Shown here one piece after another: positions 1 through 12,833 of a DNA stretch of 64,000 bases; position 1 is the stretch's first letter, and every line of letters starts with the position of its first letter. This DNA is from Phytoseiulus persimilis (Eukaryota > Arthropoda > Arachnida > Mesostigmata > Phytoseiidae): the NCBI GenBank assembly GCA_037576195.1, contig CM075103.1, positions 33,068,723-33,132,722 of the forward strand, read 5' to 3'. Both the position numbers and the translations under genes were made by a program. The notes under the pieces are model-generated. The model was not told where the DNA came from and made no database searches. It saw only the letters and a list, made by a program, of their open reading frames with translations.

Positions 1-309
1 ACGGTCAGGAAGTACGGCTCATTTCGGAGTCGGCCGACCAACACGACTCAGCAATTCTGGAACTGTCCGGGAAATGCGGAGAAAGTATAACCCGAACACA
101 AGGTGATCCTTCATCTTCAATCGACGATGAGCTGTGCATTTACAATTGACCAGAGCAAAAAAGCGATCACATGGAATGACCATAACTTCACACCTCAACA
201 AGGGCAAGAGCAATGCGAAACTCGAGAAGGCATGAGTGAAAGTAATACGTTCACAAAGAGCAGCGAAAACAGCCATAGAGAATCGCAACCTTCCTAGTAA
301 CCCCTGGAT

Positions 310-1060
310 ATGACCGCCTGCCTTACTAGGGTAGCAAACCACTTGCTGGATGCCGACGATGATCCTAAATGTAGGGACCACGAGAGAATATTATCACAAC
401 AGGCTCAGAGGTGTAAGTCACCTCTGCCAAAATTTCCTGTGAATGCTGCCCGATTAACGGCACCGACGAAAATCTTCAAGGCATGCGATGATGTCGGCTA
501 CGAATACGTCTCTGATATATTCAATAAGAATCTGAAAGGCGCACACGAGCTGCCGACGGACTGGAAGATCGACAGGGTCTCTCCTCTGGAAAACTTAACT
601 CAACAGGGGCAAACCTTACACATACAGACCCATCCCTATATCCGATATCATGTATCGAGTATTCACCAGAATACTGGGGAGGGGACATACGAAAATGGAC
701 AGGGGAACAAACCAGCTATCGAAGATGCAAAATGGATTCAGGAATAACGACGGGCGGGGACAACTTTTTGTCTGAACAACGGCAATCAAGACCCCTAGAG
801 CCCAACAACGGGTCAGATCTGCGTGTTCTTGGATGCTACCCGTTGGGCCGCGCCCAGGAAGCAGTTCGAAACTGCGAATAATAATAACCGACGCGATATC
901 GTCTGCACGAATAAACTTGTCTAGCCCAGTTGGCGCTAGACCCTCGGAGAGGAGAGACGTAGTACATAACACTACCAAAGCCTTAGATCGCATTGATTGA
1001 CGGAAGCTGTGGCGAACCCTCGAGGAAAGAGGAAGCGAACTCGGCACTGATTTAGCTCAT
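310..1060 (+). pseudogene. Decayed non-LTR (LINE) retrotransposon reverse-transcriptase fragment
   Basis: The plus strand carries a broken reading frame resembling the reverse transcriptase of arthropod LINE elements. Around 490-600 the translation reads like the usual stretch before the catalytic palm (SDIFNKNLKG, then LPTDWKIDRVSPL). Near 690-760 there is an NGFR-type block followed by LFVLNNG. Around 795-860 comes CVFLDATRWAAPRKQFETA, which matches the motif-A neighbourhood (F-L-D-x-x-x-A/x-D) with the second aspartate lost. The segments lie in different frames and are separated by stops, so the element is dead. No ends, endonuclease domain or poly-A tail were found. The call rests on family pattern recognition, not on a search; the clade (CR1/RTE-like) is uncertain. 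Confidence 0.55.
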
Positions 1061-1489
1061 TGAACACCTCCATGAAGACAACCTTTATCTTAATTCAAAA
1101 TTGAGATCTAAATCTCACCTGGAAAACTTCGGGGTGACCAGAAATATTCTATGTAGTGCTTGCCAAAAGTTCTGGGCGCCAAACTTCGACAGCTAATCAG
1201 TCCGCTTCCAGGAGGCGCAGAAGTTGGTAAGCTCATCAGAATGCGCGGGATTCAGTCAGCTTTTGGTGTGGCCAACATGCCGATCCAACTAACGGCCTGA
1301 CAACCATGACAGTTTTACTGGATGGTCGCAAATCGTAAATCGCGATTTCGCGACCCCCGACGGAAGTGAGAATATAAATTTCTTCGGCAAGCGAGACGCT
1401 CGTCGAGAATGGAGCTGTTTCACGAGAAAAATCTGCGATTCGGCCGCTGCGAAGCGGAGATATCGGTCCCGGAAGATCTGAATTTCCGT

Positions 1490-1925
1490 GCTTTTTTTGA
1501 TGATTTTTTCCGCCAATCGAACGGTCTAATGATGCGATGAGCTAGACATCCTCTGGGAACGCTAAGAAGGCCTCTCGAAAATACCACTTCAACACAGAGT
1601 GATCGCGAGTGTTTCCTCTGGGACGATGAGTTTGATTGCTCCATCAGAGAGTCTCGCTGGCTTTCTCGAAGATTTTGACGTTCTCTAATGTTCAGACTAC
1701 GAGGAGCGACGCTCCGAACGGGAGAGGAATGGCTCTTCCGTTGACTTCGGATCTTAGGTCACATCTCGCAGCGCGAACAACGATGGAACGTGTTTCAGTG
1801 ACATCTCCGAGATTTTCATCAGCGGTCCCGGAGGAATCCTAGCCGTGAGACAGTTCGATCGGCTGAAGAAAATCACTGAAAAATCAGATCTTCCTGGGCC
1901 GATATCTCCGCTGTGCAGCGGCCGG
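1490..1925. repeat. Dispersed repeat R1, copy 1
   Basis: This stretch matches 10940-11580 in the same orientation. Shared blocks include the sequence around CGAACGGTCT, the tract CCACTTCAACA, the run TCTGGGACGATGAGTTTGA, and a second patch around AAATCACYGAAAARTCARATCTTC followed by GGGCCGATA. Spacing between the blocks is kept approximately. Neither copy has an obvious long open frame. It may be a relic of an older gene copy or of its flank that was duplicated with the array, or a transposon internal sequence. Confidence 0.6.
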
Positions 1926-4250
1926 ATTGCTCGATTTCTTTCAAAACAGCCTTCTTTCGGATCAACCCGAACTTGGCATCTGGAAGCTGACTGGATTCCG
2001 CACATTTGAGTATTTCGTCATCTTTCTGCGCTGTCGAAGTTTAGCGCTCAGAGTCTTTGCAAGCACATAATGAATCAGGCACAACAATGTGGAGCTTATT
2101 TCGCAAAGAACTCGAAACGAGGGTGGACAGTCGATGGAAGCCGAATCAACAATGTGCACATATCGAAAATTCGAAGGGATGGAAGGTCCCTGACTGGATA
2201 AGTGCGATAACTCGCGGGGCTGTCGGTCTCTGGCGTTACAAAAGCACGAATGCTGAACACCAAAACTCGACAACATAGCCGCGACCCTTTCATCGACGCA
2301 AACTGCAGCATATCGGACAGACCTGAAACTGTAAGCACGTCGTTCTGGGATTCGATGGAGGGAGGAATCCCCCACAAAAGTGCCCCTTCCGCATTAGACT
2401 CTACCCCGACTAAACATTAAAGGACATAGAGGACGAAGGGAACTCTACGGCGCTTGGAGAACCAAGAAGAATGATCGGGGAACGCGAAACAATACACCCC
2501 TACAACAAACGGGATCATATGTGCATATGAAAGATCGAGATGAAATCCCGCAGCGATCGAAATTGTGGAATGTCGAAATGATTCCCGACAAACGGTGTCT
2601 TCTGGATACGGGAGGAATCTTGATAACAGACGAAACGAGTAGACCCAGCTGAGAACGAAAGAGAGCTGTGAGAAACAGGATTTGTGCAGCGTGTGTTTCC
2701 CTCCCTGGAGGTGACCATTGTAATGAACGCTGCCACGAGATGAGTGTTCCTCCGAGAACAGCCGCGTATCGCGGACGTGTTCTCGCCGAGGTCAGTCGCA
2801 ATTCACTCGAGGTGGTCTGCGGAGTCTCTGCGTGGGTATACCTTATCCCTTCCGGCGAGTCATTCGCATCGGACTCACCGATGATTACAACCGAGAGGGA
2901 TTTCACGAAGGGATTCGTTGAAATCCCTGGTTCGCAACTTCCGACTCCAATTAGTTCAGGGGCCCCCTATGTGAAATCACCTATGTAGTCTTCCTGCCCT
3001 TGGAACACAATGAGCATTATTCCAACCAGAGTAGGAAAAGCGCTCTTCACGGTCCAACTCTGATCGCCACGGAAAAGTGCCAGATCTTGATAGAACCATT
3101 GATTGCTGTGAATTCTGAGTATATTCATGGTTGAAAAGTAGTTCCTCGTACTTCAGGATAGTCAATAATGAAGAAGGTACAGTGGACTCCGCTTGATCGG
3201 TACACATCGGGACCAGACCATTTTCGAAGAGTCTTCAGGCGCTTAGGCTCATTGTTCACTGGATGCGAAACCTAGGGCAATACGGTGAAGCTCTCGCTGA
3301 ACATACGAGTTGATGGAATATCTGACAGCTATTGGGCTTCCAGTGCTGACGAAGAGTTCATCAATTGGAATCCGTCTATTCTTCGTCCTCGAACTCAAAC
3401 TGAAGACGTTCGTGGACTTTCCTCCTCGAAATCTTGCATGAAAAGCCTTTGAAGTGATTCGATACTTCGCTCAGCTCCATGCACAGTAACAGGCTTTTCC
3501 GCCTCTCGGCACTCCTATCCGTTTTCTGAACCAGAGTCACATAGACTGATCCGCCGCGATTTCCTGGACGATATCATATTCGTGAGGTTCAACCGAAGAG
3601 GGGCACTGGACATTCTCGTTAGCTGACAAGAATGTCCCGAGATTTCGAACTGGAAGCAGATCGGAATACGTTCGGTCTCTTTGTTCGACAAAATTGGCAG
3701 GGTTCCAATAGTGACACCTCGGAACCTGACAAGCTCTCGTGACTGTAACACAGTGATCCATTCGGCTATGAGCGGAAACTTCTCATACTTTCATTCGAGA
3801 AAAGTTCCGCTCGTGACGAAATGATTCGAAAAAGGGGAGCCTTGTACCGATAAACCGGAGCGTGTCCTATGGAGAGAATCGGCGAATTCGACTTCTGATC
3901 CGATTAAGCGGAGCCCACTGTACCTGGAATTTGGGCTCAATCGGGTCCAGGGAGCATCGGGGTGTTTCCTGACCAATATCAGTGTCTCGGGATCCACTTG
4001 CCGGGGAAACTTATGACTAACAATAACGGATGCTTCTCCGGAAGATCTTTCGACGCTGAGCTCGTCCACGTCAACTCGAGCCTCCTGCGACGGTTCAGTT
4101 TCGTCGATTCCTCCATCTACGGAGATGAGTCCAATGTGTTCAGGACAACATGGGGCGGCCAAGGTCAGTTCAAGTCAAAGGTTTCGATAACCTCTCCACT
4201 CGACTGACTGACTGCTCGCTAGTTACGATATTGGAGCTGGATCTGACCAG
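1926..4250. other. Stretch without a recognised gene
   Basis: Only short open frames occur here. The longest are a 153-codon frame on the minus strand (2445-2906) and a 123-codon frame on the minus strand (3791-4162). Neither resembles a family I know or shows a convincing exon context. No RNA gene or clear mobile element was seen. It could hold decayed duplicates of the neighbouring array. Confidence 0.4.
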
Positions 4251-4430
4251 ATGGTCTCGGAGAGCGAGAAAAGGAAGCGCCGCACCGTCATACTCGACAG
4301 GGCTCCGGCGTCACTGATCTTTCGAGGTCGACCTAGGACAAGCTGCTCATCCTCTTACGAGGACCCGTATCAAATGAGGCTCGACCTACCCCACCTGGTA
4401 AAATTGGTGGATGAGATGGCAACGTCTTGA
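4251..4430 (+). CDS. Possible short coding segment, 59 codons, unrecognised
   Basis: A plus-strand open frame starts at an ATG and ends at a TGA. The frame is also open upstream to about 4218, right after a CTAG that could serve as a splice acceptor (4219-4222). The product is rich in charged residues (begins MVSESEKRKRRT, ends LVKLVDEMATS). Codons look coding-like, with C or G common in third positions. I do not recognise the family. It may be the last exon of a gene whose other exons I cannot see, or chance. Confidence 0.3.
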   Translation: MVSESEKRKRRTVILDRAPASLIFRGRPRTSCSSSYEDPYQMRLDLPHLVKLVDEMATS

Positions 4431-6419
4431 TGAGTTTTTGTCGAGCAAGTGACGAGTCTTGTTCGTCTCGATATTTGATCGTGTCTCGTGATCCGCGGAA
4501 ACAGCCAGTCGGGGCGGATTCGAAAGGTTCGGAGATGTTTGGGTGAGTGCCTGAACGGAAATCGAACAGTCGGACAGGATCGAGGAGTAAATTTCGGATT
4601 TTTTCGCGAAAATCAATCTGCGTGTCTCTGCAGCTATCTCCTATAGGGGAGAAACTTCACTTCCGCGATTTCATTTTGCTGTGTCGTGGAAGTCTACGTC
4701 CGAAAGGCTGATTCTCGAACCAGGAGCCCCAATCATGCGTAGCTACACAAAGCAAGCAAACCTTTCGCTCTGGAAGTGAAACTGCATCGGAAGGTACCGC
4801 TGGTGAAGAATTGATAACGAACATACACTCGTTCCTGAGAGTTTGGGAAGGCCAGAGAGAAAACGGGCGTTTTCTTTACGGTTTTTTTCATGCGATCCCA
4901 GTGAAAGTTTTGGTCGCACAATGTGGTGGCCTTCTACAACTACCACGCTCGGGATGGCCGCAGGGGAAGAAGAGTGAAATTCGATTTCTCAACCGTGTAA
5001 ATCCAATCAATCTTGCCCCTGGCAACATGAAAAAATATTTCTGAGGTGCCATGAAGGTTCAAATACGATCGCTGGCGGCACGAGAAAAAGGTCCCAGTGG
5101 GAGCTTTCCCAAAAATTGCCGGTCGACTCTGTATCTGGAACGGTTCTCAAAAATCGACGATTCATCAAAAATGACGGGAATTATCATATCGCTTCTTCGA
5201 GGAATTCGATCCTGATTATTCTATGGTTCTCTTATGGTTAAATTCGACGCGCCTCCCAGTGAAGAATCAAATACAACGATGTATGCATGGACGTTTCCTC
5301 AGATGATCACCTAGATTCGGGTGTTGACATGATACACTCGGTCTCAATGGGTGAGATGGACGCCGTGCAGCTGATCCTTCGTCGACTCAAGTATTCAGGT
5401 CGTGAAAAGACTGATGAGCAATCATCGGGATCAAAAGCGAACCGAATGATCGGAGTTCGCGGGCTGTTTCAGGCAAGACATCTGTTGTATATTTTGTAGT
5501 ACAGCCCGGGACTTTTCTTATCTCAGGTACTCAAGATAGACCGAAGTGCCGGCAGACCGCCGAGCCTCTGGTTGAAGAGTAGGTACCAAACAGATCTCTT
5601 TGGAGGCTAATGTCAAGTGCTACTCCTCGGCATGGACCTTCGATCCAGCTGAAGCCCAAGAGTGAAACTATCGGAAGACTGCCATGCGCATCCGTTCGCC
5701 ATGAGGTGTGCGTCACGTGGAGCCCGTATTTGAAGAGGAGGAGGAATGAAAAACTCGAAGATCAACAAATTTTCTCTAATGAATTGATTGGCTGAACTGT
5801 TTCTACGTAGCACAACACTGCAGTCCGAACCTGTTCGCCGGCTTATCATTATTTTGTTTTGGTTCTAAAAATATGCACGTACCTGGTTGGGAGAGGGTAT
5901 GAGTGGAGGGGGCGACTTCCAGAATCGGAAAATTGGACAGCGATGATTCGGCTCTCCTTGATCTTCGGTTGAGGAGAATTCGTCGTATTATTCATGAGGT
6001 GAATGGAGCGACAGCTCGACATTCATTGCATCGGAAAATCGGTCACCTCTACATATGCGAACTTCAGAAGGCACACTTTATTCCAAATAATCTCGAGCCA
6101 ATCTCGCGCAGGTAAAACCGCTTCGGCAGCGTGCCCGCGTTACGGGATTCTATCGTCGCATGGTGTATCGTTCCCATAGCCTCCGTGCACGTCAGAGATT
6201 GCCTCCACGTCACGGTAGAACTGAAGATTCGTCGCTGACCACGCTCCTGTCTTCTGCGGCTGGCGGTTCTTCTCCCATGACGATCTCCGGCTCATCCCTT
6301 CCAAAGGATCACCAAGAGAACGATATTGAAAGGCAATCGGAATTTCCTCAATACAAACATACCCGAATTTCGCAGAGAATTGCACGACAGATCCGGAAAA
6401 TTTCAAGCCATGAATCTAC
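4431..6419. other. Stretch without a recognised gene (downstream of array copy A)
   Basis: Scattered open frames of 60-99 codons occur on both strands, for example 5287-5499 (+) and 5903-6115 (+). None shows a recognisable domain. The right end is the 3' flank of gene A. No RNA gene was seen. Confidence 0.4.
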
Positions 6420-8921
6420 TCACGGCTGTTCTCTTCTGTATCTGACGTATGCCACGTAGACCACGGTGCTGATTGCGGCCACTCCGAAGACCGCGAAGAG
6501 AGCTACCCAGAAGACAGACTTCCCGCAGGTCGCTTCGAAAATCACTTTTTTTAGGGAACAAAGATCCGAGAAGTCACGCAATAGAGTTCTGCAGATGCTA
6601 GACAACGAATTTACAGAGATATTGATCTAGAAGACAGGGGTGGATTCAACGTGAATTCCGTCCGAACTCACCTGTTCCGACGCTGAGAGTTGACGCGGGC
6701 GATCGGAGGCGTATGTTGTTGCGGTCAACATTAAATGCCCGAACAGAGATACTGTACTCGGTGCCTTCGTCAAGATTTTTGAACTCCATATCACGACTTC
6801 CCGGCGGACAGTCGTTCAAGTGGGTTCGGAGGGGTTCTCCGCAGGTCCGGCCAACGCTACTTCATAGCCGTGGATGGGACCCGCAGGGGCTTCGGACGGG
6901 AGCCATCGGATCACGATCTTGTCTTTGTCGGCTCGCACCAACTGGACTTCGGGGGCGGAAGGATCTGCGATGCGGAAACTCGAATTGAGCACGAAGTCGC
7001 CGCATCCGATACCCGCATTCGTCAACCGACTGGCTTCTCGCGGAGCGAAAATTGTTGAATCCGTGATCTGCTCTCACTCACTTCCGACGCCGGTGAAAAT
7101 ATCGAACTCTCTTGAGAAGGGGCCGCACGACGCCTCGGAGGTGCCCGAACAGCTCGAGATCTTTACTCGGTAGTGAGATTCTGGTCTCAGAATCTGGTAT
7201 CTGAGACTGGGCGTGGTGACTATCAATTCGATTGTGTCGTCGGTCGGATCCCCTATAAGATCCTGCCCCACTCGGGTGGCCATGACGCGATACTGCGCAA
7301 CCGTGATCCCTACCCCATGAGGGATGCGCCACCTGAAGCCGGTCCCGTTGGAAAACCTGGTTTCCTCTATCCCGCTCGGCGGTGGCGGATCTGCGAATGA
7401 AATAATGAGCTCACTCCACACCGTACTCGAGCTCTTCAGGTCACGTTCTTCCATCGGGAATGGAGAGAGGAGCTTCTCCGAGTCCCGAGGTTCGGATGTG
7501 GATGGAGTTATCCTACTCGAGTTCGCGCTCGAGGGCAGGGACGCTCACGGTATGCTGCGGAGACCGTCTGCATCTCCGAAGTCGCGACAACGGGCTCCGC
7601 GTCGAAGAACCGGCAAATGGTGCTCACGGTGACATTCTGCGGCTCTGAAGGATGGAGCTCAGCGAGCAGCGATCTTTCATCGTGAGGTAGGCCACCATAG
7701 GTGGAACAGGCCCGTCTCGGACGCAAGGGACAGACCTCGACGAGGAATTCACACTCGTTTGAATCCATCGGGAGAAGGACGTCCCAACCGAGTCTCAGGC
7801 CGAGCTCAGTGAAGCCCATCACTTTCACGTTCGGTTTCAGCGCGTCTGTGAAATCGCATTCAGGAAACGGTGAGAGAACAGCCAAGGGACCTATCAAAGC
7901 TCAGGAGTTCAAAGTACCATGCGTAGCAGTAAAGTTTGTTGGAGAAATACTTACTGGCTGGCGGCATCTTCAAAAGTTTGGGATCTGATATGTTGCTGAG
8001 AGCATGCTCGTGGAACTCGACGTGAACTGTCACCGTGACGTTGTAAATTCTCCCGGGCTCGAAGCCTTGGATCACCGCGAAACTGTTCTCGTTCTCCTCC
8101 ACTTCTACGTGATCCGTTGGTCCCCAGGACACGCTGTAGTGGATCTCTCCGTCGTCTTTCGGAGCATGTTTCCACCGAATGAGCGCAGTTCGGCCATCGA
8201 TCGCCATCAAAGTCACTATTTCAGGCTTCGGATTTCTGCGAGTTGAATCACCAATTTGGAACAGCACTGTACCACAGGGTTCGTACGACAACAATCGGAC
8301 ACCGTACGTGCTACCCACCTCCTCCTTGAATAGCGAATACCTTGTCAATGGACTCCGATCCGATGTAGTCCCCATCGTTCTTGTAGAGAGCTTTGACGTG
8401 AAGCGTTAGCCTCGAGAACAGGGGTAAGCCATCCACGATTATCGGTAGATCTCGCGTTCGCTTCCTTCCAAGGGAGACATTGTCCCTCACCGTGAACCAT
8501 ATTTCCACACCCCAGAAGTCATCAGCTCGAGGCTGAAATTCCATTCTTGTGAGCGTTGCTGGACCGTGGACATTCGCGCATTGGGAAGAGATCCGGCGAA
8601 GACGTTTGCGAACGAGCGACTGTCTCGAAAGAGTTCGCTTCGAACCGAATCAGAGTTTTGAAAGGTCGGCCTAATCTGAGAACTTCCAAGTCGAAGAACT
8701 GCTGTGCACGAAGAGCTTTTCGTCGTTGCCTTGCGTTAAGGGAGCTGAAGGTTCGCAGATGAATTCCGATGGATGATCATCCTCCTTTTCAGCGAGCTCC
8801 TGGGAATCAAGGAATTTCTGATGCATCGAACTCACTTTCTCGTAGGATATGATGACGGTCGCGTAGTTGAGATGTTCCGAAATGTCCACCGTCACATTGC
8901 ACAGTGGGGGATGGAGGTTTT
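6420..8921 (-). pseudogene. Array copy A: shortened fibronectin-III membrane protein gene, one frame break, 5' exons not found
   Basis: Exons recognised by homology to copy E, in reading order: 8836-8921 (E exon 5), 8315-8532 (6), 7955-8235 (7), 7549-7845 (8), 7082-7390 (15), 6672-6964 (16), 6420-6532 (17, stop at 6420). The donor at 8313-8314 (GTAGCA) keeps exons 6-7 in frame; the more usual-looking GTGGGT four bases downstream would not. These encode FN3 modules 3, 4, 5, 10 and 11 and then a helix (FWVALFAVFGVAAISTVVYV) with tail RYRREQP. Modules 6-9 (exons 9-14 of E) are absent: a normal 158-bp intron joins exon 8 to exon 15, and both ends are phase 1, so the shortened product stays in frame. 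Exon 16 has an apparent one-base loss near 6800-6840 that brings in a TGA. Exons 1-4 were not recognised; a promoter like that of the other copies lies far upstream at 12800-12833. It is either a working shortened paralogue with a sequence error or a decaying copy. Confidence 0.7.
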
Positions 8922-11900
8922 CTGGAAGCCGAGGGTAACTTGCATCGGTGACAAAATTCGAACTCTAGACGCAGATCTCGAATGTGCATATGTATAAAGA
9001 GAACCATGGAGAACATAACTCCTAGTAGGTGGTCCGGGTGGCTGATTCTACGGAGCAACCAGCTCCCCCCAATGTTTCCGACGTATATGGTCCGGGTCTC
9101 GATAAGATTTATTCGCTCTAATCGATAATGAGCGGTAGGCGAAAACGTGAAGATCGGAGGATTTTTGCATCATCTCGAAGAAATATGAGGCGTTATCGCA
9201 GTCGGTTCTTCGGGTTCTATCATGGACCACACGCTCTTCACGAAAAAGCCACATGGAGGATTTTCTCCGGAGTCCGAAATGGAACACAACCGGACGGGTG
9301 AACACTCTTCGTGCCCTCCTGTTAATGAGATCTGGCCTGAGACTGCTCTCATCTCAGATGTGGTTCGGGATCACCCCTTCCAAAACCATGATTTCCGAGA
9401 TATTGTTGCCAGAAAGCATGATACCCACGATGAGTGAATAGAGAGTGCCAAAACTAACGCAACCGATAATACATCGTTGGCGCTTTTCAAACCTTGAACA
9501 ACGGGAATCATCATTTCGCGTCTCTCAAGATTGTTACATTAAGGCGGGATGATTCTGCGGAATGGAGTGCGCTTCTTGCAAGCGAGTTCTCTAACATCGA
9601 CAGGAGGGGAAGGATCGGTCAGTTCCTCGTTTCAACTCCTTGGGGGCACTCGTCTGATATCACATTCGAAGCTTGAATGGCGTACGAGCTCGATATTTGG
9701 TCCAGAACTTTGAATCGATGCCGTTATACCGAAGACGAAGGGTAATGTCCCCACTCCCACTAGCATGCGATTCAAAGGCACTGCACTCAACTCCGCATCG
9801 CGAACACTTAATTAGTGAGCTCCCCGAGATCCCAGTCGTGAGAATACGATTTCTGAGGCGATTTCAGGGCCAGCTTAGTTCCTGAAGCTTCGGCCATCCG
9901 TCTAGATACGCATTACATTTCTCTGTCGGAGATCAACTCGAATCAATATTCACCAACGAACTGTTCCGCAAAAAATGAGTTCCGGGCTACCACTGTCACA
10001 TACCTTCAGAACGGGCAACAGCTAAGACTGTGGCGATCACAAACAATGGCAGAGTTGGAAGTGTTCGGAAAAAAATCATATTCGGTTATCAGTGCGGTTT
10101 CAGGTACCGAATCACGTTGATGTGACGAACATAGAGTTTGCAGTTTTGCCATCCGTTTGCGGACCAAGTTTAGGGTTCTCCGGTGATCAACTCTAAGGAC
10201 GCTGATTCTTGGATTCGGGCGAGGGTGTTTCCAAGCGTAATCCCCCCCTCAGCGTGCAACGTTTCGCCGATAGTTTCCGAACGCTTGAGAGTTCCATCCG
10301 TGATGGACTTTATGAGCAGACTCTGGGAGTTCCGGTGATTTTCATTCAAATCATCCCGTCATCAACGGATCAATCCTATGAGACTGGTGGCATAGTTCAG
10401 GAAAATCACCCGAACTTCCAGGCTCTAATGATGAGTCATAATTGAGTTCCGGTTGAAGCTTGAGCCAAGCCTAACGCTGCCCGCGTTGATATCACGAGCT
10501 GTCACCGAGAGAGCTTGGGTTTTCCATGACGAGCGACTGGGTTTCTCCACGGCTTCGGAAATCGAGTGGTTTGGACTTCTGGACCGTTTGTCCACGCCTT
10601 GGGATCAGTTGGAGGGAAAACACAAAACGCGATTCCCGGTGGATGAAGGGACATTTGCAGAAGCCTGAGACTGTCTGCGCAACCCACGTGAATCTGCAGA
10701 TCCCCCTCGGCGATGTCTTGAGTCGGAGCTCAGGTCGTGAGCGGCAGCCACGCGTTCAGCCATTGACTGTTGCGTCGACTCGCGGGCCAATTGGTTTGGC
10801 TTGGAGGTCCCCGAGGTGGACCGAATCGAGGTTCGAGCGATCGAGTCGCAGACCTCCGGTTCTGTTCGTTTTCAAAGTCGAGACGGAAAAGAGACCGGCC
10901 AAAAAACATTCAATTATTCGATCATTAAGACATTCCTCGGAGAGTTATTTCCGCTGATTGAACGGTCTCATGGTTGGGGAAAGCTGCAGTTCCTCTGGAA
11001 GCGCTTAGAAGTCTCTCGGAAATGCCACTTCAACATAAGGTATTCGGTATATCTTCCCTCTGGGACGATGAGTTTGAATGCTCCGGGAGAGAGAACTTGA
11101 TGGCTTTATCACATTATGTCGTGTCCTCAATTGTTGGGACTACCAGAAGCGACCTTGGGAATGGGAGAGAAATCACTTTTCCGTCGGTGCAGCACACGGA
11201 ATCTGTTTCTCGCAAGGCGCACAGCGATGAAATGTCTTCAAGTGAGGACTCCGAGAGGCTCCCGAACGTTTCCAGGGAAATTCCAGCTTACCCCATCCAT
11301 GAGACCGTTGATAGGTTCTTTGATAAAATCGCAAAATTCATTGAGTACGACTCTAGATTCTACGACTTTTCCGCAGCTTGGAATCTCAACCCCGTGAGGA
11401 GTTCCTGAAGAATTTCATCCGAATTTCAGATACTTTCACACTTACCCCCATACCTCCCCTCCACCTCGTTGTTGTCCCACGGAGATCGTACGCGTGGTAA
11501 CTATAACCCTTGAGTTCGCGGAAAAAAAGCATCAGGAAATCACCGAAAAGTCAAATCTTCAGGGGCCGATACCCGCGCTCTTTTCTCTTTTTTTGGTTTT
11601 CCGTATAGTCGGTGTGATAATCCCTTCGTATACCAGAGATCGAGCTGTTTGGGCTCACTCTGGTTACGAGTTGTTTCTCTAACAACACACCTATCTCGGC
11701 CTTTTTGGAGCCGGGGACTCAAGCCACAGATCTGCGCTTTCCCGCGACCTTTTTTCTGGAACCGCCTATCTTCCGACGAGCTTCATGATTCCGCAGAGGA
11801 AAGTGGGGGTAATAATCTTGAGCGATTTTTCCGAAATTCTTCCCTCTCAGTAGAATCGACCGTGAGAGCGCGGTGTTCTTTGGATGTTTTCGCGCTAACT

Positions 11901-12799
11901 ACATTTGGAAGCTGGCTAAATTACGCGCATTTCGACTTTTCTATTATCTTTGCACGCCGCCTGGGAGCGTACTTATGAGCGGTTGGAATCAGGGGCCTAG
12001 AACTTTTGCATCCTCCCAATACGTTATGAGGAGTGCTTCGCGGGATCTTGCTATCCTGAAGAGATTGCTGAGGCCTGATGACCTTTGCTTCGTGGCCGAG
12101 GTTCCTCATCGATGTGCTAACTACTAGGGAACCGCGATTTGGGGGTTCGCGTGCCTGCTTCGGAGAGACTGCTCAGCCTTGCGGAGGCGAACTCACCACG
12201 GCGAGTCACGAGGATTCGACGGATCGTGCGAGCAGGTAACAGAATCGCCGGTAGAGAATGTCGTATCATCCATGGTAGCTTGGACAGGATTTCCGCGAGG
12301 ATTAGAGGCTCGTTTTCCTCTGAAAAATGTTCTAGGTAGACTCCCAAGTCCTACGTCGTTGTGTCTGGAAAAGTCCGTGGATGCATGGAAGAAACGGTTC
12401 ACTCGATGAGTTGACGGGGATGTGTCCAGTTTCAAACTCCGAACCTGATCCAACGGACCAGCTGGGAGACGACAGTTGGTTCTCGAAACTATCGGGTACT
12501 ATTCGGAGAATCACTATCCCCGTGCAAAATGCGCAGCCAGTCAGGTGATTTCTGAGCACATTTCTTTCGTGATCATGAGGCTCGATTGGCTTCCGTTGTA
12601 AGGGTGAGCTCCCCAAATCACCCTGACCGTTCTCGTGGAGGAAACTTCATCAGAAGAACAACTGCATTTCAGGACCGATTCCTTCAGATTTACTTGGACG
12701 GAATAGCTCCGGCGCAAGCTGTCATTCATGCGGAAATCATTGCCTATGAGAATCACGGTCAAATATGGGGGGTTGTCGGGGCGCCACGGTCTTAAGAAA
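8922..12799. other. Region upstream of copy A: no confident exons
   Basis: By position this should contain exons 1-4 of copy A, but no signal peptide exon or FN3 module 1-2 could be read on the minus strand. It contains repeat R1 copy 2 (10940-11580) and many open frames of 60-145 codons on both strands with no recognisable family. The simplest reading is a decayed or rearranged 5' half of copy A, or of an additional lost copy, together with intergenic DNA. Confidence 0.4.
10940..11580. repeat. Dispersed repeat R1, copy 2
   Basis: Matches 1490-1925 in the same orientation (see that entry). The second block here lies around 11530-11580. There is no long open frame shared by both copies. Confidence 0.6.
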
Positions 12800-12833
12800 C
12801 CAGATCGAAGCCATTTGATTCTGCGTGGATCAC
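12800..12833 (-). promoter_or_regulatory. Conserved array promoter block, copy A
   Basis: Read on the minus strand the block begins GTGATCCACGCAGAATCAAA and continues TGGCTTCGATCTGG. The same block lies just upstream of the first exon of copies B, D and E. Here no TATA box or signal-peptide exon follows: the first downstream ATGs run quickly into stops. It therefore looks like an orphan promoter left behind by copy A. Confidence 0.55.
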
